DNA from: Clostridiales bacterium
GTDB taxonomy: Bacteria; Bacillota; Clostridia; Lachnospirales; Lachnospiraceae
Assembly (NCBI GenBank): GCA_018365455.1
Contig: JAGZJZ010000003.1
Span: 62,001 to 126,000 of the forward strand
Direction: 5' to 3'
Length of the DNA: 64,000 nucleotides
This document shows, one piece after another, positions 47,601-56,436 of this stretch. Made by a program: the position numbers and the translations under genes. Positions within the stretch are counted from its first letter, which is position 1. The number at the start of each line of letters is the position of its first letter. The notes under the pieces are model-generated. The model made no database searches, was not told the DNA's origin, and saw only the letters and a list, made by a program, of their open reading frames with translations.

Positions 47601-48892
47601 CTCTGGATCAGCCTCGTTTTGGTATCCCCAAGTTCTTTTAGTTTTTCATCGATCTGGCTTTCCTCTATGCCCATCTTTTTCAGTGCGTCTTCTATCGCTA
47701 GGATACCTGCTTCTGTCTGCTTCAGCTGCTTTTCCAGTTCTTCTACCTTATCAGACGGTGCCAAGTCTCCCATTGCCCGCAGCTGTTCCAGCGCCTTTGT
47801 CAGTTCTTCTTCTGCCTTTCTCAGTACCGGGAGCTTCTCTTTCGCCTGAGTCAGTGCCGCCTCAGCGTCTGTGATCTGCTGTATTTGGGTTTCCAGTTCT
47901 TTTAACTGTTCGGGAAGGGATTTCATCTGACTTGCCGCATCCTTTAATTCTTCTGCCTTTTTCTCCAATTCTGCTTCACTTTTTGCAAGTTCCTTTTCCT
48001 TGGCTGCCAATTCTTCCTGTCCCTGGGCAAACTTTCTTTCCAGCGTCTCGATAACCGATCTGGACATTTCCAGCGTCTGTTGTTTTTCTGCTATAGATGC
48101 AAGTGCCGTATCGATCTGGACTTCATTTTTCAGCAGTTCGTCCTTACCGCTGCTAATCTGCGCCTCTGCATTGGCAGTCTGGTCAGCCAGTTCTTGCTGT
48201 CCTGATTCCAGCTGTTTTTTCCCATCGTCAATCTTACTCTGGGCTTTATCCATTTCCGCTTTTGTATCTCCAAATTTAGCATCCAGAGCCGCAATGATTT
48301 TCTGATTTACTGCATCCACTTTTTCCTGGCTGATAATCACCTTTACATCTTCTTTAACATCTCCGGAAGTAGATGCAGAAGCTACTCCTTCAATACTTTC
48401 CAGATCCGGAAGTAATTTATTCTTCACCAGTTCCGTAAGTTCCAGGCTGCTCATATCGCCCGCTTCCACCGCTGCAACCATAATAGGCATCATATCCGGA
48501 TTCAGTTTCATAATAATGGGGCTGCCCACGCTGTCTTCCCAATATCCTTTAATCTGGTCCAGACTTTCACGCATTTCAATAGTAACCGCGTCCATGTTGG
48601 CACTTTGGGAAAATTCCAGAATTACCTGAGACACATTTTCACTGGATACGGATGTTACATTTTCAATATTACTGATAGTTGCCATAGCCTGTTCCACCGG
48701 CCTGGTGACCATGGTTTCAACCTCCTCCGGGCTTGCTCCCGGGTATGTAGTCATAACAATAGCATAAGGCAGTGTCATATCCGGTAGCAGATCTGTCTTC
48801 ATGTTTAAAAAAGACACCACCCCCAGTATTATAACCAGCACTACAGCCACAACCACCGTATACGGCCGTTTCACACTATAACGAGATATCAT
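44696..48892 (-). CDS. RND-family efflux permease with large extracellular coiled-coil insertion
   Basis: This is a 1398-residue protein; AcrB-type and Firmicute SwrC-type permeases are about 1050. The first helix (about 13-31), porter domain (DLLPDMTLPYAIV, YPGASPEEVE), second set of helices (LVDNSIVVIENIYRLR) and duplicated C-terminal half are all normal. The excess is a Lys/Glu/Gln/Ala-rich coiled coil at residues about 205-565, inserted in the first large extracellular loop. ATG 48892 has GGAAGGAGGAAAT upstream. It is followed directly by tetR. It likely exports a drug, lipid or lipopeptide; substrate unknown. Confidence 0.9.
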   Translation of the reverse strand: MISRYSVKRPYTVVVAVVLVIILGVVSFLNMKTDLLPDMTLPYAIVMTTYPGASPEEVETMVTRPVEQAMATISNIENVTSVSSENVSQVILEFSQSANMDAVTIEMRESLDQIKGYWEDSVGSPIIMKLNPDMMPIMVAAVEAGDMSSLELTELVKNKLLPDLESIEGVASASTSGDVKEDVKVIISQEKVDAVNQKIIAALDAKFGDTKAEMDKAQSKIDDGKKQLESGQQELADQTANAEAQISSGKDELLKNEVQIDTALASIAEKQQTLEMSRSVIETLERKFAQGQEELAAKEKELAKSEAELEKKAEELKDAASQMKSLPEQLKELETQIQQITDAEAALTQAKEKLPVLRKAEEELTKALEQLRAMGDLAPSDKVEELEKQLKQTEAGILAIEDALKKMGIEESQIDEKLKELGDTKTRLIQSKTLLEKASQASSGMDQTAVGEALIEEGKKQAAQGKEQIEVLKSQLEALQNQITNGKAQLDEGSLQLETAKVQLETAKEQIATGQATVAEALGELNRQKVTAAIELAAGKAELNNGEKELKSAKDQLNSQRDAAYDQADLDQIVTTDMVKGILAAQNFTMPAGYVTEDGVDYLVRVGDKITEVEDLSGLVLMDMHIDGIDPVKLSDVADVAVTDNSDEVYAKINGHAGILFTMQKQSGYSTGEVSDRIKARFEELTQANPQAHFITLMDQGVYIDLVVDSVLQNMIMGGILAILVLFLFLKSFRPTLVIAFSIPISIMTAIVLMYFTGITLNVISLSGLALGVGMLVDNSIVVIENIYRLRTEGLPVKKAAVEGAHQVAGAIAASTLTTICVFAPIVFTKGITRQLFVDMGLTIAFSLLASLVVALTLVPMMGAGLLKNTAEKQSKVLDRLIGGYGKIIKLALRFKPVVLIGSIVLLILSGVLAVSRGTAFMADMESTQMNVSLTMPDEATLKDTGEMSDKVMEEILNIPDVTDVGAMAGNSGIGMMGAGKSKTNKVTMYVLLSEKKKATNEKIAQEIKNRTKGFPCEIEVETSSMDMSALGGSGVSIKVKGRELDTIKEIATDVAEIVTDVKGTQDISDGIEEKTQEMRLVVDKMAASEYQLTVAQVFQYLQGKLAEAKSATTISADAKDYSVIVMDGGDKALTRDEIKKLRITGKDAEGKEKDVPLMDIVKFVDTEGFTSINREAQTRYVTVTAGLDKDANIGIVSDEINKKLAEYEVPKGYTVEMAGEDQTINESMTEVYKMLGLAVVFMYLIMVAQFQSLLSPFIIMFTIPLAFTGGLLGLFFTNNPVSVIAMIGFVMLSGIIVNNGIVLVDYINQLRKGGMEKREAIVEAGMTRLRPIIMTALTTVLGLSTMAMGIGMGSDMVQPMAIVTIGGLIYGTLLTLIVVPCIYDLFNRKEDITEEEI

Positions 48893-48960
48893 ATTTCCTC
48901 CTTCCTTTGCTTCTAAAGCCACAATTTTATATTTTTACGGACAACTTCTGTGCATTTCCG

Positions 48961-48978
48961 TCCGACCAGTCAGTCGGA
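48961..48978. promoter_or_regulatory. Probable TetR operator upstream of the RND gene
   Basis: TCCGAC-N6-GTCGGA is a perfect inverted repeat with a GACCAGTCAGTC core, like known TetR/QacR sites. It lies 69 bases ahead of the RND start codon. On the minus strand, a weak -10 (TATAAA) lies downstream of it. Confidence 0.6.
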
Positions 48979-48987
48979 TTTCGGAAA

Positions 48988-49028
48988 TTAAAAACCGCGA
49001 CGGCAAATAAATACTGCTATCGCGATTT
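48988..49028 (-). terminator. Terminator of the engB end of the protease block
   Basis: On the minus strand AATCGCGA-TA-GCA pairs with TGC-CG-TCGCGGTT and is followed by TTTAATT. It lies immediately past the engB stop. Confidence 0.75.
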
Positions 49029-49036
49029 TGTTTCTA

Positions 49037-49615
49037 TTACAGACTATCAATTAAAGCCCAGATCTCATCTCTACCTTGTTTTGTCTCTGCAGAAAATGGA
49101 ATGATCTGCGTTCCCGCTGCCACATTCAGTCCTGTCCTGATTTGTTTTACATGCTTTGGAACCTGACTTCTTTTCAGCTTGTCCAGCTTCGTTGCAATAA
49201 TGATTGGCTCATAACCGTTATGCAGAATCCAGTCATACATCGTCTTGTCATTTACAGAAGGCTCATGACGAATATCAATCAGCAGAAACACTGCTTTCAG
49301 CTGTTTCGATTCATGGAGATATCGCTCGATGAGCTGACCCCATTTTTCTTTTACCGCCTGGGCAACCTTTGCATAGCCATATCCGGGAAGATCCACCAGA
49401 TACATTTCATCATTGATGTTATAAAAATTGATTGTCTGGGTTTTTCCCGGCTGGGAACTAGTTCTTGCAAGGGATTTCCGATTCATCAACCCATTGATTA
49501 AAGAAGATTTTCCTACATTGGACTTCCCTGCAAATGCAATTTCCATTTTATCATTATCCGGAAGCACACTGGTGATCCCGCATACAGTTTCTAATGCTAC
49601 GTTTTTAATTACCAT
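49037..49615 (-). CDS. engB: Ribosome biogenesis GTP-binding protein EngB/YsxC
   Basis: The 192-residue GTPase is needed for large ribosomal subunit assembly. G1 is AGKSNVGKSSLI, G3 DLPGYG and G4 ATKLDK; the length is typical. It lies 47 bases after lon in the conserved lon-engB order. The last codons run up to the terminator at 48988. Confidence 0.95.
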   Translation of the reverse strand: MVIKNVALETVCGITSVLPDNDKMEIAFAGKSNVGKSSLINGLMNRKSLARTSSQPGKTQTINFYNINDEMYLVDLPGYGYAKVAQAVKEKWGQLIERYLHESKQLKAVFLLIDIRHEPSVNDKTMYDWILHNGYEPIIIATKLDKLKRSQVPKHVKQIRTGLNVAAGTQIIPFSAETKQGRDEIWALIDSL

Positions 49616-49661
49616 AATTTCCTCTCATCCGCCATTGCTGCGGTTTCAAACATGATCCCGG

Positions 49662-51983
49662 TTAAGCTTTTACCAGCGCCTCAGGCAAAATGTCTTTCAT
49701 CGTCTCGGCAAACCGGATTTCCAGTCCCCGTTTGATTTCGCTTGATATTTCTTCTACATCTACTTTATTTTTAGCAGGTACGAATACCGTCTTCATCCCT
49801 GCATTTTTAGCAGCCAGTAATTTTTCCTTGAGACCACCAATAGGAAGTACTCTTCCTCTTAAAGTAATCTCCCCGGTCATTGCTACATCTGCACGAACCG
49901 GAGTTTCCGTAATCGCTGAAATCATTGCAGTTGCCATTGTTACCCCGGCAGAAGGACCATCTTTGGGTACTGCCCCTTCCGGGATATGTATGTGAATATC
50001 ATGCTTCTTGAAAAAATCATCCTGAATTTTATACTCTTTACTCAAAGAACGTATATAACTGATCCCTGCCTGAGCAGATTCTTTCATCACATCTCCCAGC
50101 TGTCCGGTCAGTAAAAACTCACCTTTTCCCGGAAGAATATTAACCTCTATCTGAAGGGTATCGCCGCCAACGCTGGTCCATGCCAGCCCCCGGACAATCC
50201 CGATTTCATTTGTTTCGTTCAATCCCTGGAAGCTGTATCTCTTGTTGCCAAGGAATTTTACTAAATTGGATTCTGTAACGGTAATACGGGATTTCTTATT
50301 TTCTAAAATTTCCCGGGCTGCTTTTCTGCAGATCTCACCAATCTTGCGTTCCAGGTTACGAACCCCGGCTTCTTTGGTATAAGAAGCTATGATAGTCTTC
50401 AAGGCTGAGTCACTGATGGATAGCTGTTTTGCAGTCAGCCCGTGGCGTTCAATCTGTTTTCGGATCAGATGTTCTTTTGCAATATGAAGTTTTTCATTCT
50501 CCGTATAGCTTGTGATTTCTATGATCTCCATCCGGTCTAACAGCGGTCTTGGAATCGCCTGCATATCATTCGCCGTGGCGATAAAAAGAACTTCAGACAG
50601 ATCAATAGGAATTTCCAGATAGTGATCCCTAAACTTATTATTTTGCTCAGAATCCAGAACTTCCAGCAATGCAGAAGAAGTGTCGCCCTTGTAATCACTG
50701 CTGACCTTGTCCACTTCATCTAAAAGCATCAATGGATTTTTGACTCCTGCCGTCTTCATGCCGCTGGCAATTCTTCCCGGCATGGCGCCAACGTAAGTTC
50801 TGCGGTGGCCCCTGATCTCAGCCTCGTCCCGTACCCCTCCAAGGCAGATACGGACATACTTTTTATTCAGTGCTCTGGCAACGGACTTCGCAATGGAAGT
50901 CTTACCTGTTCCAGGCGGTCCCACCAGACAAAGTATGGGGCTATCCCCTTTTTTAGTCAAAATTCGTACTGCCAAAAACTCCAGTACTCTCTCTTTTACC
51001 TTTTCCAGTCCATAATGATCCTGATCCAGAATCTTTCTGGCATTTTTCAAATCTTTATTGTCTTTGGATAGTTTATCCCAGGGCATTTCCAGCAAAGTTT
51101 CCAGGTATCCCCGAATCACCGCACTTTCTGAGGAATTAGAGCCAACACTTTTAAATCGTTCAATCTCTTTTGCAATCTTTTCTTTTACCTTGTTGGAAGC
51201 CTTCAACTTGTTCAGCTCTTCTTTAAAATGGTCGGCATCTCCCAGAAGATTATCCTCGCCTAATTCCTGGCGGATAACTTTGAGTTGTTCACGCAGAAGG
51301 TATTCTTTTTGATTCTTATCCACATGCTCTTTTACTTTTTCCTGCAGATCCCGCTTAATCTTTAAAACGTTGATTTCGTTACTCAGTATGACACTGAGCA
51401 ATTCATAGCGTTCAAAAATATCCACAGCCTCTAACAAGCGCTGTTTATCTTCGAAATAAAGCGGTATATTGATTCCAATCTGATCCACCAGCTTTTCGAT
51501 CTCGGTTATTTCTAAAAGCTGATGTACCAGTTCTTTACTCATTTTTCCGTTTTCTTTGCTATAGTCTTCGAAGATTTCTTTTAAATTCCGAACCATAGCC
51601 TGCTTCATATAATCATCCATTGGCTGGGAGGGTTCCTGGGAAAAAGTGCCTGCATCAACCACCAGATATTCTTCTGTCTCTGTTAAATCCAGAAGTTCGG
51701 CACGTTCCAGCCCTTCAGCCAGGACACGGAATATATTCTGCGGCAATTTTACTACCTGCTTTATCTCAACAATCGTCCCGATATGATACAAATCATCCAA
51801 TTCGGGATCAGACAGATCCGGGTCTTTCTGCGTTACTACAAACAGCCTCTGTTCTTTTAGCATTGCTTCTTCTATGGCTCTGATCGATTTGGTCCTGCTG
51901 ATATCAAAATGCACAATCATTGCAGGTAAAATGGTCATTCCCCGTAGGGCAACCGCCGGTATATTCTTTAATATTTCACTCAT
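49662..51983 (-). CDS. lon: ATP-dependent protease Lon
   Basis: The 773-residue AAA+ serine protease has an N-terminal substrate-recognition LON domain (about 8-200), AAA+ module with Walker A GPPGTGKTS and Walker B LMLLDEVDKV, and a C-terminal protease domain. The catalytic serine lies in KDGPSAGVTMATAM and the lysine in GLKEKLLAAKNAG. It degrades misfolded and regulatory proteins. It is encoded 84 bases after clpX in the tig-clpP-clpX-lon-engB block. Confidence 0.97.
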   Translation of the reverse strand: MSEILKNIPAVALRGMTILPAMIVHFDISRTKSIRAIEEAMLKEQRLFVVTQKDPDLSDPELDDLYHIGTIVEIKQVVKLPQNIFRVLAEGLERAELLDLTETEEYLVVDAGTFSQEPSQPMDDYMKQAMVRNLKEIFEDYSKENGKMSKELVHQLLEITEIEKLVDQIGINIPLYFEDKQRLLEAVDIFERYELLSVILSNEINVLKIKRDLQEKVKEHVDKNQKEYLLREQLKVIRQELGEDNLLGDADHFKEELNKLKASNKVKEKIAKEIERFKSVGSNSSESAVIRGYLETLLEMPWDKLSKDNKDLKNARKILDQDHYGLEKVKERVLEFLAVRILTKKGDSPILCLVGPPGTGKTSIAKSVARALNKKYVRICLGGVRDEAEIRGHRRTYVGAMPGRIASGMKTAGVKNPLMLLDEVDKVSSDYKGDTSSALLEVLDSEQNNKFRDHYLEIPIDLSEVLFIATANDMQAIPRPLLDRMEIIEITSYTENEKLHIAKEHLIRKQIERHGLTAKQLSISDSALKTIIASYTKEAGVRNLERKIGEICRKAAREILENKKSRITVTESNLVKFLGNKRYSFQGLNETNEIGIVRGLAWTSVGGDTLQIEVNILPGKGEFLLTGQLGDVMKESAQAGISYIRSLSKEYKIQDDFFKKHDIHIHIPEGAVPKDGPSAGVTMATAMISAITETPVRADVAMTGEITLRGRVLPIGGLKEKLLAAKNAGMKTVFVPAKNKVDVEEISSEIKRGLEIRFAETMKDILPEALVKA

Positions 51984-52067
51984 TTTTATCCCTCTAGTAC
52001 AGTATTGCGTGAATTCCGATAAATAGAATGGACGTCACCAATTGTGCAATACGTTTTCAAACACGCC

Positions 52068-53366
52068 CTACGCAGTCTCTGAACTTATCTTTAGTTTTCT
52101 GCGCGCACTTTTTGATGGCAGCGCTCTCTCATCCCTGTGCATAATCTCGGGATCACCTGTACCTTCAATGGTTTCCTTATTTACTACGCATCTTTCAATT
52201 GTTTCATCGGAAGGAACGGTATACATCAGATCCATCATGGATTTTTCAAGGATAGCACGCAGTCCTCTGGCCCCGGTTTTTCTGGCAAGGGATTTTTCAG
52301 CAATTGCTTCTACTGCCCCTTCATCAAAGTCCAGATCAACTCCATCCAGTTCAAACAGCTTCTTGTACTGTTTGATAATAGAGTTTTTCGGCTCTCTTAA
52401 GATGCGAATCAGGGTATCTTTATCTAATGCTTCCAGTGAAACAGTTACCGGCACACGTCCGATAATTTCCGGTATCATACCAAATTTTACAAAATCCTGT
52501 GGAAGTACATGACGCAGGATTTCTCCGATGTCTTTTTCTCTCTTGTCTGCTATCTGAGCATTGAATCCCATTGATTTAGTATCCATACGGGTTTCAATGA
52601 TTTTGTCCAGTCCTTCAAACGCTCCACCGCAGATAAACAGGATGTTGGTTGTATCGATCTGGATCAACTCCTGATGGGGATGTTTTCTGCCCCCCTGAGG
52701 CGGAACACTTGCAACGGTTCCTTCCAGAATCTTCAACAGTGCCTGCTGCACACCTTCTCCTGATACATCTCTGGTAATGGATGCATTTTCTGATTTTCTT
52801 GTAATTTTATCTATCTCATCAATATAAATAATTCCGTACTGTGCACGGTTAATATCGTAATCTGCTGCCTGAATGATTTTAAGCAGAATATTTTCAACGT
52901 CTTCTCCAACGTATCCTGCTTCTGTCAATGCGGTCGCATCTGCAATGGCAAAGGGTACATTTAATAATTTTGCCAGTGTCTGCGCCAATAGTGTCTTACC
53001 GGAACCGGTTGGTCCAAGCATCAGGATGTTACTTTTCTGAAGCTCTACACCAAGATCTTTTCCTGCCATAATTCTCTTATAGTGATTATAAACTGCTACG
53101 GACAACGCTTTTTTTGCATCATCCTGTCCGATTACATATTCATCCAAAAATGATTTTATTTCTTCGGGTTTCATGAGATTAATCTCGTCCCCGTTGTCCA
53201 TTCCGAAATCATCTTCTAATTCCTCTTCGATAATTTCAGAACAGATTTCAATACACTCATCGCAGATATATACCCCGCTGGGCCCTGCAATCAGTTTTCG
53301 AACCTGATCTTCTGATTTGTTGCAAAACGAACACCGAACTTTCGGTTCTGCATATTTCCCTGCCAT
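52068..53366 (-). CDS. clpX: ClpX unfoldase subunit of ClpXP
   Basis: The 432-residue AAA+ ATPase has an N-terminal C4 zinc-binding domain (CSFC and CDECIEIC), Walker A GPTGSGKT, and Walker B IIYIDEIDKI, and feeds substrates into ClpP. The C-terminus is Arg/Lys-rich. It lies 110 bases downstream of clpP, in the usual order. GGAAAGATGGCAGG surrounds the start codon. Confidence 0.97.
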   Translation of the reverse strand: MAGKYAEPKVRCSFCNKSEDQVRKLIAGPSGVYICDECIEICSEIIEEELEDDFGMDNGDEINLMKPEEIKSFLDEYVIGQDDAKKALSVAVYNHYKRIMAGKDLGVELQKSNILMLGPTGSGKTLLAQTLAKLLNVPFAIADATALTEAGYVGEDVENILLKIIQAADYDINRAQYGIIYIDEIDKITRKSENASITRDVSGEGVQQALLKILEGTVASVPPQGGRKHPHQELIQIDTTNILFICGGAFEGLDKIIETRMDTKSMGFNAQIADKREKDIGEILRHVLPQDFVKFGMIPEIIGRVPVTVSLEALDKDTLIRILREPKNSIIKQYKKLFELDGVDLDFDEGAVEAIAEKSLARKTGARGLRAILEKSMMDLMYTVPSDETIERCVVNKETIEGTGDPEIMHRDERALPSKSARRKLKISSETA

Positions 53367-53476
53367 CTTTCCACCTCATAATGATTTCTTTGGCTGCAAA
53401 GAACAGCCCTTTTATAACTTCCAAATCTATATAAGACTCCCACTCACAGAGCAGGAGCCTTATCTTCATGCATCGT

Positions 53477-54058
53477 CTAACGATTTGCAATGACATCATC
53501 AATGATGCCGTATGCTTTTGCTTCTTCTGCACTCATATAGTGATCTCTCTCTGTATCCACTTCGATAACTTCAAGGGGCTGACCCGTATTTGCAGCAAGA
53601 TGCTCGTTTAATTTTCTTCTTGTACCTAAGATCTGATCTGCAACAATCTTAATATCGGTTGCTTGTCCCTGTGCACCGCCGGATGGCTGGTGAATCATGA
53701 TCTGTGAATTCGGAAGTGCAAATCTCTTACCTTTTGCACCGCCTGCCAGCAGAAATGCTCCCATGCTGGCTGCCATGCCCATACAAATAGTAGAAACATC
53801 GCATTTAATATAGTGCATCGTATCATAGATTGCCCACCCGGATGATACGGAACCACCCGGACTGTTAATGTAAAGGTGGATATCCTTTCCAGGATCTTCT
53901 GATTCTAAAAATAACAACTGTGCAACAATTAAGTTAGCACTGACATCATTTACTTCCTCACCGAGAAAGATAATTCTGTCTTTTAATAATCTTGAATAGA
54001 TATCATAGGATCTCTCACCCCTGCTTGTCTGTTCAATGACATAAGGTACTAAGCTCAT
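53477..54058 (-). CDS. clpP: ClpP protease subunit
   Basis: The 193-residue serine protease forms the double-ring chamber with ClpX. The catalytic triad is Ser98 (GMAASMG), His123 (MIHQPSGG) and Asp172 (TERDHYM). The length is normal with a short N-terminal propeptide region. AGGAGGAGTCATC precedes the ATG. It lies 52 bases after tig. Confidence 0.97.
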   Translation of the reverse strand: MSLVPYVIEQTSRGERSYDIYSRLLKDRIIFLGEEVNDVSANLIVAQLLFLESEDPGKDIHLYINSPGGSVSSGWAIYDTMHYIKCDVSTICMGMAASMGAFLLAGGAKGKRFALPNSQIMIHQPSGGAQGQATDIKIVADQILGTRRKLNEHLAANTGQPLEVIEVDTERDHYMSAEEAKAYGIIDDVIANR

Positions 54059-54110
54059 GATGACTCCTCCTGTCTATCTTCTATAATATATGTGTTCACC
54101 AAAAGTCTGA

Positions 54111-55397
54111 TTAGATTTCTTTTGCAGCTTCGGTAACCATAGTTACTGCTTCCTGAATCGCTAAATCATTTTTGATCTGTTCTTTTTCATAATCGCCCAT
54201 GATTTCTTTCAGTTTTTCTACTTCCATTTTGTACATTTCAGCCATTTTTGCTAATTCTGCTTCTACCTTCTCATCGCTGATCTGGATATCTTCTGCTTTT
54301 GCAACTGCTTCTAACACAAGGCTGTTCTGGATGCGTTTTTCAGCTTCCGGTCTCATCTGTTCGAATAATTTCTCAGCTGTCATTCCGGTAAACTGGAAGT
54401 ACTGCTCTACGGATAATCCCTGAGACTGGATTCTTCTTGCAAAATCATCTGCCATCTGACGAACCTGTCCGTCTACCATTGGATCCGGAATTTCCATAGT
54501 TGCATTTTCAACAACCTTAGCAACTACTGCATTTTCTTTTGCTGTTTTTGCTTCTTTTTCTTTTTTCTCTGTCAGGTTCTTCTTGATGTCTTCTTTGTAT
54601 TCTGCCAATGTATCAAATTCAGAAACATCTTTTGCAAAATCATCGTCTGCTTCCGGAAGTTCTTTTACTTTGATTTCATTTACTGTGCATTTGAATACAG
54701 CTGCTTTACCGGCTAATTCTGATGCCTGGTACTCTTCGGGGAAAGTAACGTTAACTTCCATTTCTTCACCGATCTTTGCACCAACTAACTGCTCTTCAAA
54801 TCCTGGAATAAAGCTTCCGGAACCGATTGTAAGGTCATAGTCTTCTCCCTTACCGCCTTCAAATGCTTCTCCGTCAACAAATCCTTCAAAATTTAATTTG
54901 ACCATATCGCCGTTTTGAACAGCTCTGTCATCAACATCGATTGTACGGGAGTTGTTCTCTCTCTCTTTATCAATCTCTGCCATAATTTCTTCATCTGTTA
55001 CTTCAACAGCCTGCTTTTCCACTTCCACACCTTTGTATTCGCCAAGTGTTACAACTGGTTTTAAAGCTACTTCAGCTGTAAAGATAAAGGACTTTCCTTT
55101 TTCAATCTGTACAACATCAATTTTAGGCTGTGAAACGATATCTAAATCGCAACCTTCCACTTCTTTTGCATATGCGTCTGGAATTAATGCATTCGCTGCA
55201 TCTTCATAAAAAACGCCCGGGCCGTACATTTTCTCTATCATAACCCTTGGAGCTTTTCCTTTACGGAAACCTGGCATGTTAATTTTACCTTTATTTTTCT
55301 GATAAGCAGCCTGAATTGCTTTTTCCAGCTCTTCTGCAGAAGCTTCAATTGTCAGCTTCGCCATGTTCTTTTCTAACTTCTCTACCTGTAAACTCAT
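54111..55397 (-). CDS. tig: Trigger factor
   Basis: The 428-residue ribosome-bound chaperone and peptidyl-prolyl isomerase has the ribosome-binding signature GFRKGKAPR at about residues 43-51, an FKBP-type isomerase domain (about 150-240) and a helical C-terminal chaperone domain. It is the first gene of the protein-quality block. TAAGGAGGAAATTAG precedes the ATG. Confidence 0.97.
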   Translation of the reverse strand: MSLQVEKLEKNMAKLTIEASAEELEKAIQAAYQKNKGKINMPGFRKGKAPRVMIEKMYGPGVFYEDAANALIPDAYAKEVEGCDLDIVSQPKIDVVQIEKGKSFIFTAEVALKPVVTLGEYKGVEVEKQAVEVTDEEIMAEIDKERENNSRTIDVDDRAVQNGDMVKLNFEGFVDGEAFEGGKGEDYDLTIGSGSFIPGFEEQLVGAKIGEEMEVNVTFPEEYQASELAGKAAVFKCTVNEIKVKELPEADDDFAKDVSEFDTLAEYKEDIKKNLTEKKEKEAKTAKENAVVAKVVENATMEIPDPMVDGQVRQMADDFARRIQSQGLSVEQYFQFTGMTAEKLFEQMRPEAEKRIQNSLVLEAVAKAEDIQISDEKVEAELAKMAEMYKMEVEKLKEIMGDYEKEQIKNDLAIQEAVTMVTEAAKEI

Positions 55398-55527
55398 GTT
55401 ATCTAATTTCCTCCTTAATCAATCGTATGGAGAACGCTATATTTTCCCATACTTACAGTCATTTTAATAGTATAGCACAAGCCTTTCTAAATTGCCATAC
55501 TTTTTTTATTTGTTATTCGTGAACTTT

Positions 55528-56412
55528 TTATAAACATTCCTCAGCAAATCCGGGCAGTTCATAGGTATTGCTAATCCCGTTTTCTATAGCATATATTCTA
55601 AGTACACCATACAATTCCGCCTCAGTGGCAGCCATATAGGGATTCACATACAGCACATTTGCAATGCCGCAGGATATGGCTCCCAGAATCATCCAGGGGA
55701 TAAACGACAGTTTCAAAATAAACACTTCCCAGAGCTGTCCGCTCATCATCTCAGCGCTGAGTTCAAAAGCCCTTTTCCGTTCCATATCCGGATTCTCTGC
55801 AAGTATATAAGGAACCATCATATACTGGAGGCTTTTAATGATTCCCGGTACGATCAATAAAAGGGTCCAGAGGAAAATTTTTACTTCCCGTAAAAACATG
55901 GTCAGTACTACATTTACTATATATCTGCTCTTAAATGCATACAGCAGCTCGCCCACTCCGGTCCGCCTTTCCCTGCTGCACATAAAAAACCGTTTTGCTC
56001 CCACCAAGATCGGCATACCAATAAGCAGGTGCAGTACGATACTAAATAACAGCATCATCAATCCCATGTAAACATAGATTGGGAATAAGCCTCTTGTCAG
56101 CAGTCCGCTTATTCTGGTTCCGGCATCCTTTAACAGCCCTCCTGCACCATCGGCAATCCGACCGGTAAACCCGGACTGACCGTCATCATTTCCTTCTTCA
56201 TCAGCCATGTCACTGTTCCGCGTTTCTTCGGTATGATCACCCGTGAACCATTCCATGCCGCTGTTGTGTCCGGAGGACCGTCCTCCGGAACCATTTCCGC
56301 CAAACTCACCGCTTAACAGCCCTGATATCAGGCAGACCAGAATGGCAGACCAAATGCATCCCCTCAGCACATTCTTCGCTCTGTCTTTTAATTCATACCT
56401 CGTCCATAACAT
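55528..56412 (-). CDS. DUF975-family integral membrane protein
   Basis: The 294-residue protein has about five or six membrane helices. It opens with the family pattern LKDRAKNVLRG before the first helix and has the later segment PGIIKSLQYMMVPYILAE with ENPDMERKRAFELSAEMM. Between the first and second helices is a hydrophilic Gly/Ser/Asp/Glu-rich stretch of about 70 residues not seen in most members. Function unknown. It lies downstream of the DJ-1/PfpI gene with only 24 bases between, so the two are probably an operon. Confidence 0.85.
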   Translation of the reverse strand: MLWTRYELKDRAKNVLRGCIWSAILVCLISGLLSGEFGGNGSGGRSSGHNSGMEWFTGDHTEETRNSDMADEEGNDDGQSGFTGRIADGAGGLLKDAGTRISGLLTRGLFPIYVYMGLMMLLFSIVLHLLIGMPILVGAKRFFMCSRERRTGVGELLYAFKSRYIVNVVLTMFLREVKIFLWTLLLIVPGIIKSLQYMMVPYILAENPDMERKRAFELSAEMMSGQLWEVFILKLSFIPWMILGAISCGIANVLYVNPYMAATEAELYGVLRIYAIENGISNTYELPGFAEECL

Positions 56413-56436
56413 ATACTTTCCTCACGATCTTTCTTT

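Noticed and set aside
47259..48305. Long Ser/Ala-rich plus-strand frames opposite the RND coiled coil
   Set aside because: Caused by the biased codons of the coiled-coil segment on the other strand; no ribosome sites.
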